DNA from: Bacteroidia bacterium
GTDB lineage: Bacteria > Bacteroidota > Bacteroidia > Flavobacteriales > Flavobacteriaceae
Direction of reading: 5' to 3'
Length of the DNA: 10,994 nt
Assembly: GCA_018679315.1 (NCBI GenBank)
Contig: JAHHLF010000077.1
Span: 1-10,994 of the forward strand
In this document: one piece after another, positions 5,427 through 10,994 of the stretch
Numbering within the stretch: the stretch's first letter is position 1
Layout: each line of letters begins with the position of its first letter
Made by a program: the position numbers and the translations under genes
Notes under the pieces: model-generated
The model's database searches: none
What the model saw: the letters and a program-made list of their open reading frames with translations, nothing else
What the model was told of the DNA's origin: nothing

Positions 5427-8090
5427 ATGGAGGATAATGGCACGTTGAACGAAGCGAATGAAAACCAGCAAGAGCTACCCCAGGATAGCCTGACCCGGGT
5501 AACGGGGATGTATAAAGATTGGTTCCTGGATTACGCCTCATATGTGATTCTGGAACGCGCAGTTCCCTCAATAGAAGATGGCTTTAAGCCTGTACAGCGG
5601 CGTATCATGCATGCCTTAAAAGAATTGGATGATGGCCGTTACAACAAAGTAGCCAATGTGGTTGGGCACACCATGCAGTATCACCCGCACGGAGATGCGT
5701 CTATCACAGACGCCATGGTTCAAATAGGACAGAAGGATATATTAATAGACACCCAGGGTAACTGGGGCAACATCCTTACGGGCGACAGCGCTGCGGCTGC
5801 AAGATATATAGAAGCCCGACTCACCAAGTTTGCGCTAGAGGTAGTTTTCAGCCCAAAGATCACCGAATGGCAGTCGTCTTATGACGGCAGAAAAAAGGAG
5901 CCTGTCCATCTTCCTGTAAAATTCCCAATGCTTCTGGCTCAGGGGGCCGAGGGTATTGCTGTAGGTTTGTCGACCAAGATATTGCCGCACAACTTCAATG
6001 AGCTCATCGATGCATCTGTAAAGCATCTGAAAGGCCAACGCTTTAAGATCTATCCGGATTTCCCAACAGGCGGCATCATCGATGTTACCAATTACAACAA
6101 AGGAAACAGGGGCGGGAAGATCCGGGCACGGGCACGGATATCTCAGTTGGATAAAAACACCCTTGTCATCACAGAGATCCCGCATGGCACCAATACGTCC
6201 AGTCTGATCGATTCTATTTTGAAGGCGAATGACAAAGGCAAGATCAAAATAAAACGCATTGAAGATAATACGGCAGCCGAAGTAGAGATACTGATCCATT
6301 TGCCTTCGGGAATATCGCCGGACAAAACAATAGATGCACTCTACGCCTTTACGGCCTGTGAATCCTCGGTATCCCCGCTTGGATGCGTTATTGAAGACAA
6401 TAGGCCCATTTTTATTGGGGTGGATGAAATGCTTCGTAGGTCAACAGATCATACGGTGACCTTGCTGAAGTCGGAATTGGAGATCCAGTTGTCTGAATTA
6501 GAAGAGCAATGGCATTTTTCTTCCTTGGAGCGCATTTTCATTGAGAAACGGATCTATCGGGAAATAGAGGAAGAAGAAACCTGGAAAGGTGTGATCAAGG
6601 CGATAGACAACGGACTAAAACCACATACCAAGAAATTAAAACGCGAAGTCACGGAGCAAGATATTGTGCGGCTGACGGAGATCCGTATAAAGCGTATTTC
6701 AAAATTTGACCTGGATAAGGCGCAGCAATTAATTGAAAGCCTTGAAGGGCGAATCGCAGAAACGAAGCACAACCTTAAAAACCTGGTAGATTTTTCTATT
6801 GCTTACTTCAGGGAACTCAAAAAGAAATATGGTAAAGGCAGGGGGCGTAAGTCTGAAATTCGCATTTTCGATGATATTGTGGCTACTAAAGTTGTTATTC
6901 GGAACACCAAATTATATGTCAACAGGTCTGAAGGCTTTGTTGGGACATCCATGCGGAAAGATGAATATGTGACCGACTGTAGTGATATAGATGATATTAT
7001 CGTATTCACTAAAGCGGGGCAGATGATGGTGACCAAGGTTGATTCCAAAACTTTTGTCGGGAAGAACATCATTCACGTAGCGGTTTTTAAGAGGAAAGAT
7101 GCCAGAACTACATATAACATGGTCTATAAGATAGGCAGGGGAGGCCCCAGCTACATCAAACGATTTAATGTTACTGGAGTTACCCGAGATAAATTATATG
7201 AGCTCGCAGGCGGCAAAGCAAGCGCAGATGTGCTTTATTTCACTTCTAATCCGAATGGTGAAGCTGAAGTGATCACCGTAAACCTTCGTCAAAAGGGAAG
7301 CATCAAAAAAATAAAATGGGACCTTGATTTTGCCGATGTAATGATCAAAGGAAGGGCAACAAAAGGAAATCTAGTCACCAAATACCCGGTCAAAAGAATT
7401 GAGCTTAAAGAGAAAGGACTGTCTACTCTTAAACCGAGGAAAATATGGTTTGACGATACGATTCAGCGATTGAATGTAGATGAACGCGGAGAGCTATTAG
7501 GGGAATTCACATCTGACGACAGGCTTTTGATCGTTCGACAGAACGGAACACTCAAAACCGTGATCCCAGAATTGACCATGCGCTTTGATGACGATATGAT
7601 CATTCTGGAGAAGTGGAACAAAAATAAACCGCTAACTGCGATCTATTGGGAAGGCGAGAAGGAACTTTTCTACGTAAAGCGATTCTTAATTGAACAACCA
7701 GAAAAAGAAGAACGCATTATCACAGATCACCCTAAATCATATCTCGAACGCATTTTTACCGACCACAGGCCGGTAGCAGAACTGGTCTATGCAAAGAAGC
7801 GGGGCGAAGATCGAAAAGAGAACACCTCGATAGATCTCGAAGCTTTTATTACTGTAAAAGGCATCACGGCTATGGGGAATCAACTGACAAAAGAGAAACT
7901 ATTAGAAGTCAATGCCCTGGATCCACTTCCTTATCAAGAGCCTGAGGTGAAGAAAACCAACGATATTGAAGTTGTGGACGAAGAAAATCTCAGCAGTAAA
8001 AGCACTAAGGCAAAGACTAAGACAAAGGCAAAGGCTAAGGCTACTAAGGCCGATACTCCTTCAGAAACTCAAGGCAATTTGTTTGAATAA
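5427..8090 (+). CDS. parC: DNA topoisomerase IV subunit A (type IIA, cleavage subunit)
   Basis: This 887-residue subunit cuts and rejoins DNA and pairs with the ParE just upstream. The winged-helix region contains FKPVQRRI (53-60) and YHPHGDASITD (85-95); the catalytic Arg126-Tyr127 lies in AAAARYIEA (122-130). The tower domain follows to about 330, and a charged region at about 340-465 should form the coiled coil and C-gate. From about 485 to 830 lies a beta-pinwheel-like C-terminal domain. I see no QRRGGKG GyrA-box; the nearest stretch reads RQKGSIKK at 621-628, so supercoiling is not expected. A conserved-looking segment, FITVKGITAMGNQL (807-820), precedes an unstructured tail with alternating Lys/Ala/Thr (860-874) and the terminus QGNLFE. 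Position 91, equivalent to E. coli GyrA Ser83, is Ala, while Asp95 (GyrA Asp87) is kept. The gene meets terC tail to tail. Confidence 0.93.
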   Translation: MEDNGTLNEANENQQELPQDSLTRVTGMYKDWFLDYASYVILERAVPSIEDGFKPVQRRIMHALKELDDGRYNKVANVVGHTMQYHPHGDASITDAMVQIGQKDILIDTQGNWGNILTGDSAAAARYIEARLTKFALEVVFSPKITEWQSSYDGRKKEPVHLPVKFPMLLAQGAEGIAVGLSTKILPHNFNELIDASVKHLKGQRFKIYPDFPTGGIIDVTNYNKGNRGGKIRARARISQLDKNTLVITEIPHGTNTSSLIDSILKANDKGKIKIKRIEDNTAAEVEILIHLPSGISPDKTIDALYAFTACESSVSPLGCVIEDNRPIFIGVDEMLRRSTDHTVTLLKSELEIQLSELEEQWHFSSLERIFIEKRIYREIEEEETWKGVIKAIDNGLKPHTKKLKREVTEQDIVRLTEIRIKRISKFDLDKAQQLIESLEGRIAETKHNLKNLVDFSIAYFRELKKKYGKGRGRKSEIRIFDDIVATKVVIRNTKLYVNRSEGFVGTSMRKDEYVTDCSDIDDIIVFTKAGQMMVTKVDSKTFVGKNIIHVAVFKRKDARTTYNMVYKIGRGGPSYIKRFNVTGVTRDKLYELAGGKASADVLYFTSNPNGEAEVITVNLRQKGSIKKIKWDLDFADVMIKGRATKGNLVTKYPVKRIELKEKGLSTLKPRKIWFDDTIQRLNVDERGELLGEFTSDDRLLIVRQNGTLKTVIPELTMRFDDDMIILEKWNKNKPLTAIYWEGEKELFYVKRFLIEQPEKEERIITDHPKSYLERIFTDHRPVAELVYAKKRGEDRKENTSIDLEAFITVKGITAMGNQLTKEKLLEVNALDPLPYQEPEVKKTNDIEVVDEENLSSKSTKAKTKTKAKAKATKADTPSETQGNLFE
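8004..8051 (+). repeat. Low-complexity Lys/Ala/Thr-coding repeat in the parC 3' end
   Basis: Imperfect six-base units of the form (A/G)CN-AAG alternate over about 45 bases and encode alternating Lys with Ala or Thr (ParC residues 860-875). The pattern is like the basic tails of histone H1-like proteins. Slippage could vary its length between strains without breaking the frame if whole units are gained or lost. Confidence 0.75.
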
Positions 8091-8092
8091 GA

Positions 8093-8911
8093 TCAGATCT
8101 TATCCTCAGTTTTCTGCTCTAAAATAGTTTCCTTCTTTTTATACTTCATGTTAAGGAATTCAACCAGTAATGAGAAGGCTATGGCAAAGTAGAGATAGCC
8201 TTTAGGAATAGCACCTATTTCTTGTCCGAATATTTTAGTATGGCTTAAGTGCCCGGCCTCTGCGATAAGCATAAAACCGATTAGAATAAGGAAGGCCAGC
8301 GCCAGTAATTGCATAGATGGATGCTGATTGATAAATTTTCGGATCGGGTTAGCAAATACCATCATGATTATAATGGACACGATCACCGCTATCACCATTA
8401 ATACGAGGGCATCAGAAGGTTTCTCTCCAACTCCATTGGTCATTCCAACAGCCGTTAATATGGAATCAATTGAGAATATAAAATCGATGATGACTATCTG
8501 AACTATAGCCCTGCCAAAGGTGGTAAGGTTTTTTGCTTTTATCGCGTCTTCATCATGTGAGGGTATTTCTACCTTTTCATGGATCTCAGAGGTGCTTTTA
8601 TAGATCAGAAATAGGCCACCAAGAAATAAGATAATCGATTGTCCGCTGATCCCGGTCGTAATCCAGGAGAGATCTACATAATAAAACGGATTCTTTAATC
8701 CAATGAGTAAGGTAACGGCAAACAATAGGATGATACGTTGTACCATGGCCAGCAATAGCCCGATGTTGGTAGCTTTCTTTTGCTCTTCTTCCGGTAATTT
8801 GTTGGCTGCGATAGATATAAAGACAATGTTGTCTATACCCAGCACAATTTCAAGGAAAGTTAATGTTAGAAGGATGATCCACGCATCCGCACTGGTTAGT
8901 ATTTCAAACAT
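8093..8911 (-). CDS. TerC/YgdQ-family integral membrane protein
   Basis: A 272-residue inner-membrane protein of the TerC family, whose studied members export metals such as Mn2+ or take part in tellurite resistance or membrane protein metalation. Two family motifs with acidic residues inside membrane helices are plain: EIVLGIDNIVF at residues 21-31 and DFIFSIDSIL at 143-152. About seven hydrophobic segments can be drawn, near 11-33, 50-71, 90-105, 135-157, 166-188, 201-218 and 237-254, with a charged cytosolic tail from 256. It corresponds to the short YgdQ type, with no CBS or CorC domain as in YoaE. No Mn-sensing yybP-ykoY riboswitch precedes it; the ATG instead follows the stop codon of the lipoprotein gene by two bases, which suggests translational coupling. 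Its metal or substrate cannot be read from sequence. Confidence 0.92.
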   Translation of the reverse strand: MFEILTSADAWIILLTLTFLEIVLGIDNIVFISIAANKLPEEEQKKATNIGLLLAMVQRIILLFAVTLLIGLKNPFYYVDLSWITTGISGQSIILFLGGLFLIYKSTSEIHEKVEIPSHDEDAIKAKNLTTFGRAIVQIVIIDFIFSIDSILTAVGMTNGVGEKPSDALVLMVIAVIVSIIIMMVFANPIRKFINQHPSMQLLALAFLILIGFMLIAEAGHLSHTKIFGQEIGAIPKGYLYFAIAFSLLVEFLNMKYKKKETILEQKTEDKI

Positions 8912-8913
8912 AA

Positions 8914-9291
8914 TCAGTTTGTTTTTATAGCCGTTCCTTTGGCAATCGGGGGTTCTCCAACTAAGCCGTACTCAAATGTATAGGAATTCTCCGAAGTTGT
9001 CAATATTTTCATGTGGATGGCCTGCTGTTCTGCTCGATTCCTTGGATGAAGTTTTTGCACGATGAATTCACAGTCATTTATCCATCGAATACTAGAAGAA
9101 TCTACTTTCCCCTCGTAATAGTCGATCTCCAGTTCGCCCTTGCGCTCAAAAGTTGTTGTCCGCTCTTCATTACCGACAAAGGTGGTAAACTCAAATGTCC
9201 CGTTTTTAAATTCAGCACACTCCCTTGCGGGCTCATAACATGAAACCAGGATGAGGAAAGCTACCGAAGAGAGTAGGATTCGTTTATGCAT
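8914..9291 (-). CDS. Small predicted lipoprotein of unknown function
   Basis: A 125-residue protein with a lipoprotein signal: positively charged start (MHKR), a hydrophobic stretch to residue 16, and lipobox L15-V16-S17-C18. Cys18 should be lipidated and the mature protein, about 108 residues, placed in the periplasm or outer membrane. The mature part has Cys25 and Cys74, which could form a disulfide, and alternates polar and hydrophobic residues in a way that suggests a small beta-rich fold (for example TFEFTTFVG at 32-40 and IRWINDCEFIVQKL at 68-81). The C-terminus ends GTAIKTN. I recall similar short flavobacterial proteins labelled 'DNA topoisomerase IV'; nothing in the sequence supports that, and the name probably came from the nearby parE-parC genes. 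It lies between an HTH regulator (39 bases upstream) and terC (2 bases downstream). Confidence 0.85.
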   Translation of the reverse strand: MHKRILLSSVAFLILVSCYEPARECAEFKNGTFEFTTFVGNEERTTTFERKGELEIDYYEGKVDSSSIRWINDCEFIVQKLHPRNRAEQQAIHMKILTTSENSYTFEYGLVGEPPIAKGTAIKTN

Positions 9292-9330
9292 GGCTGCAAA
9301 CTACAAAAACCCCTATTAATAGTGAAAAGA

Positions 9331-9681
9331 TCATCGCTTGTCCCAGGATTCAAAACTGCCATCATCATAAAATAGCATGACCCGGGTAATCTGCTTTTCC
9401 TTCGTTCTTGACAGATCAGCTGGAGGTGCGGGAGCCGATTTCAGCAACTTATTCCCACTAGGGTAGGTGCCTTTGCCATTTAGTAGCCAATAAAGATCTA
9501 CTTCAGGAAATGCCTTTACTACTTTCAATACAAAATCTAAACTGGGTTTGTTTCTCCCGGAAAGAAGATGGGAGATCCCTGAGCGCTGTACGCCAATAGT
9601 TTCAGCAAAGGCAGAAGCAGAAAGGGAGTTCGAATTCATTATTTGCTGAAGTCGGTCAGCAAAATCCTTTTCGTTTACCAT
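9331..9681 (-). CDS. HTH transcriptional regulator, XRE/Cro-CI type
   Basis: A 116-residue cytosolic DNA-binding protein. Residues 6-62 form a Cro/CI helix-turn-helix domain: FADRLQQIMNSNSLSASAFAETIGV leads into the recognition helix around QRSGISHLLSGRNKPS (32-47), then VDLYWLLNGKG (61-71), a typical end of the domain in Bacteroidota. A flexible Pro/Ala linker (80-90) connects to a short C-terminal piece, ITRVMLFYDDGSFESW (98-113), which looks like a small conserved beta element and may serve dimerisation or sensing. The ATG is only five bases from a perfect -7 box, and that box sits within an inverted repeat, so autoregulation is likely. The genes downstream on the same strand, the lipoprotein and terC, are probably in its transcript. 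No phage or toxin gene is adjacent, so a chromosomal housekeeping or stress regulator is more likely than a prophage repressor. Confidence 0.9.
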   Translation of the reverse strand: MVNEKDFADRLQQIMNSNSLSASAFAETIGVQRSGISHLLSGRNKPSLDFVLKVVKAFPEVDLYWLLNGKGTYPSGNKLLKSAPAPPADLSRTKEKQITRVMLFYDDGSFESWDKR

Positions 9682-9696
9682 TGTAACAAATTTACA
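9682..9696. promoter_or_regulatory. Candidate operator: inverted repeat TGTAA-N5-TTACA at the HTH promoter
   Basis: Perfect five-base arms (9682-9686 and 9692-9696) flank a five-base centre. The repeat covers the -7 box at 9687-9694 and abuts the ATG at 9681. A bound repressor would block RNA polymerase, and the adjacent XRE-type protein is the natural candidate ligand. Binding is inferred. Confidence 0.5.
9687..9694 (-). promoter_or_regulatory. Bacteroidota -7 element for the HTH-lipoprotein-terC operon
   Basis: The minus strand reads TAAATTTG, an exact TAnnTTTG. It ends five bases before the HTH start codon, so transcription would begin within a few bases of the ATG, giving a leaderless or nearly leaderless mRNA. 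No convincing TTG -33 element is seen upstream. Confidence 0.55.
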
Positions 9697-9830
9697 TTAA
9701 AATCATTAATATACTGAGCTTTAAGAGGTCTATATATAATATTTAAAACTTTAGATAGTATATTTTATATAATTGATATACAGTAATATAAATATTTAAA
9801 TACATTTTGATATTTCTGATTGTTAATATA

Positions 9831-9848
9831 TGTTTACATATGTACACA
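9831..9848. promoter_or_regulatory. Imperfect 18-bp palindrome with core TACATATGTA
   Basis: Sixteen of 18 positions are self-complementary, and the ten-base core at 9835-9844 is perfect. It lies 56 bases upstream of the peptidase -33 element. It resembles a binding site for a dimeric regulator; the regulator is unknown. Confidence 0.4.
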
Positions 9849-9876
9849 AAAGAACAAAATTTCCCCCTGCCTGATG

Positions 9877-9890
9877 TATACAAATGTAAA
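9877..9890. promoter_or_regulatory. Second TACAnnTGTA site (core 9879-9888)
   Basis: The core TACAAATGTA has the same half-sites as the palindrome 44 bases upstream, and 11 of 14 bases agree across the wider site. It also contains a minus-strand TACATTTG (9888 to 9881), an exact -7 box that could drive a longer HTH transcript, though no -33 partner is at the right distance. Confidence 0.35.
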
Positions 9891-9900
9891 TTTAAGAAAA

Positions 9901-9931
9901 TTGACCGCTAGTAATCAAGAGTGTACCTTTG
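9901..9931 (+). promoter_or_regulatory. Bacteroidota promoter for the M14 peptidase
   Basis: TTG at 9901-9903 is followed after 20 bases by TACCTTTG at 9924-9931, an exact TAnnTTTG. The predicted start near 9935 gives a leader of about 20 bases before the GTG at 9955. Confidence 0.68.
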
Positions 9932-9954
9932 TATTGGATTGATACTCTTTTTAA

Positions 9955-10994
9955 GTGGAACATGATAAGGTGAAAATTCAGGGATTAGATTCACGATACC
10001 TGCCTCCCGAAGGAATAAATACCCTTATGGAATCTTTTTCTACAGAATTCGATATATCCACTATTGGACATTCTGTTGAGGGTCGGCCTATTCAAAAGAT
10101 TAAAATTGGGAAGGGTTCCACCATAATATTCATGTGGTCTCAAATGCATGGGAATGAAACCACTACCACTCGCGCGCTATTTGACTTGATAAACATGTTC
10201 CTCCTCCCAAAAAGGAAGGAACAAGATTGGTTGGAGCGCATTACTATACATGCGATACCCATGCTTAATCCGGATGGTGCAGCCAGGTATACCAGGCAAA
10301 ATGCCAAGGGTGTCGACTTAAACCGGGATGCGCAGTTACAATCGCAACCGGAGACAAAAGCACTTTTTTCTGCTTTTGAGAAAATTAAGCCTGATTTCTG
10401 TTTAAATCTTCACGACCAGCGTACCCGCTATGCAGTTGGGAATTCTGAAGTGCCATCTACCCTTGCTTTTTTATCGCCTTCGGCAGATGAGCCTAAAACG
10501 ATCACAGCCGCCAGGAAAGGCGCTATGCAGCTTATAGCCGGTATTTATGATAAAATACAAACTGAGTCAAACATTGGTATTTCCCGTTATGATGATGCCT
10601 ATAATACGCAGTGCGTGGGTGATACATTCACTTCGATGGGTACACCAACACTTCTCTTTGAGGCCGGACATTACCCGGGAGATTATAACAGGCACATCAC
10701 CAGGAAGTATATTTATGAGTCGCTATATATCGTCTTAGATTTGATCGCTCATTCCTTATGGGATAACATAGATCATCAGCGGTATTTTGAAATACCTGAG
10801 AATAAAACTTCTTTCGCCGATATTGTTCTGAAGAATGGGCATTCACAGCGCCAGAACTCAGCGCTGCCCTTAAATTTTGAAGAACAACTGGTAAATGGGG
10901 AAATACTCTTTATTCCAAAACCCATATCTGAGGAATATGCAACTTCTTATTTGGGTCATAAAACATTTGATCTTAAAAATAAAAAGGATGTAAG
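9955..10994 (+). CDS. M14-family zinc carboxypeptidase-like protein (partial, C-terminus beyond the right edge)
   Basis: The first 346 residues are present. The M14 metallocarboxypeptidase signature is clear: MHGNE with zinc ligands His65 and Glu68, NPDG at 105-108, DLNRD at 121-125 (substrate-binding Asn-Arg), the third zinc ligand His153 in NLHDQR, and FEAGH with the probable catalytic Glu236. Members cleave C-terminal residues from peptides or remove acyl groups in related amidase subgroups; the substrate here is unknown. No signal peptide is seen, so a cytosolic role such as turnover of peptides or recycled wall peptides is more likely than secretion. An in-frame TAA at 9952-9954 directly precedes the GTG at 9955; a second in-frame GTG at 9970 and an ATG at 10027 are possible, but the ATG would remove residues that look like part of the N-terminal fold. 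I expect only a few dozen residues are missing at the end. Confidence 0.88.
   Translation, partial: MEHDKVKIQGLDSRYLPPEGINTLMESFSTEFDISTIGHSVEGRPIQKIKIGKGSTIIFMWSQMHGNETTTTRALFDLINMFLLPKRKEQDWLERITIHAIPMLNPDGAARYTRQNAKGVDLNRDAQLQSQPETKALFSAFEKIKPDFCLNLHDQRTRYAVGNSEVPSTLAFLSPSADEPKTITAARKGAMQLIAGIYDKIQTESNIGISRYDDAYNTQCVGDTFTSMGTPTLLFEAGHYPGDYNRHITRKYIYESLYIVLDLIAHSLWDNIDHQRYFEIPENKTSFADIVLKNGHSQRQNSALPLNFEEQLVNGEILFIPKPISEEYATSYLGHKTFDLKNKKDV

Larger units (their letters stand above)
9697..9954. other. A/T-rich divergent intergenic region
   Basis: About 260 bases separate the HTH gene from the peptidase. The stretch 9697-9860 is almost all A and T, with TATA-like runs and the string AATATTTAAA twice (9738-9747 and 9791-9800), and has no open reading frame of note. 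The right part, 9830-9931, holds two TACAnnTGTA palindromes and the peptidase promoter. Such A/T-rich DNA is often curved or bound by nucleoid proteins. Confidence 0.7.

Noticed and set aside
5835..6299. 154-codon open frame on the minus strand inside parC
   Set aside because: It lies fully within a well-supported gene on the other strand, resembles no family I know, and its composition is what antisense reading of parC would give.
3543..8090. Reading the pair as DNA gyrase (gyrB-gyrA)
   Set aside because: The A subunit has no QRRGGKG GyrA-box and the genes are adjacent; topoisomerase IV fits better. Finding or failing to find another gyrA/gyrB in the genome would settle it.
8912..9330. A Mn-responsive yybP-ykoY riboswitch ahead of terC
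   Set aside because: Only two bases lie between the lipoprotein gene and terC, and 39 bases between the HTH and lipoprotein genes, too little room for that RNA.
9697..9860. Replication origin or transposon end in the A/T-rich stretch
   Set aside because: No DnaA-box cluster, terminal inverted repeats, target duplication or transposase is visible; base composition alone is not enough.
10547..10738. 63-codon plus-strand frame inside the M14 peptidase
   Set aside because: It overlaps the segment coding for the catalytic FEAGH motif in another frame, so it is a shadow.
1..10994. CRISPR array, tRNA, rRNA, prophage or defence island
   Set aside because: No regularly spaced repeats, no cloverleaf or rRNA-like sequence, and no integrase, toxin, nuclease or phage structural gene was found; nearly all DNA is accounted for by ordinary genes.

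Overview
The window looks like an ordinary chromosomal segment of a Bacteroidota bacterium, most likely a member of Flavobacteriia. Three things point there: the proteins read like flavobacterial versions of their families (YchF, a ParE/ParC pair, a LuxC-type acyl-CoA reductase beside SerC); several genes are preceded by the Bacteroidota -7 promoter element TAnnTTTG; and clear Shine-Dalgarno sequences are scarce. These are recollections and pattern matches, not database results.

Layout. 1-1754 (minus): a partial serC, cut by the left edge, lies downstream of an acyl-CoA reductase that starts with TTG. 1866-2216 (plus): a two-cluster ferredoxin diverges from them. 2308-3402 (plus): ychF with a good Bacteroidota promoter. 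3543-8090 (plus): parE and parC, the two subunits of a type IIA topoisomerase, 27 bases apart. 8093-9681 (minus): a probable three-gene operon, transcribed as HTH regulator, then small lipoprotein, then TerC-family membrane protein; it converges on parC with only two bases between the stop codons. 9697-9954: a very A/T-rich divergent intergenic region with candidate operators. 9955-10994 (plus): an M14-type zinc carboxypeptidase starting with GTG and cut by the right edge.

How the genes fit together. SerC makes phosphoserine; the reductase and ferredoxin beside it are redox proteins whose link to serine metabolism is unknown to me. ParE and ParC form an A2B2 enzyme that unlinks and relaxes DNA; their adjacency and the lack of a GyrA-box in ParC favour topoisomerase IV over gyrase. 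The HTH protein probably represses its own promoter, since an inverted repeat exactly covers its -7 element. The lipoprotein and TerC genes are two bases apart and are probably co-expressed.

I did not find a phage, insertion sequence, CRISPR array, RNA gene or defence island. The items most worth a second look are the ParC C-terminus (a Lys/Ala/Thr tail ending in a Q-x-x-L-F motif), the Ala at the usual quinolone-contact Ser of ParC, the HTH promoter/operator overlap with a near-leaderless start, and the paired TACAnnTGTA sites between the HTH and peptidase genes.
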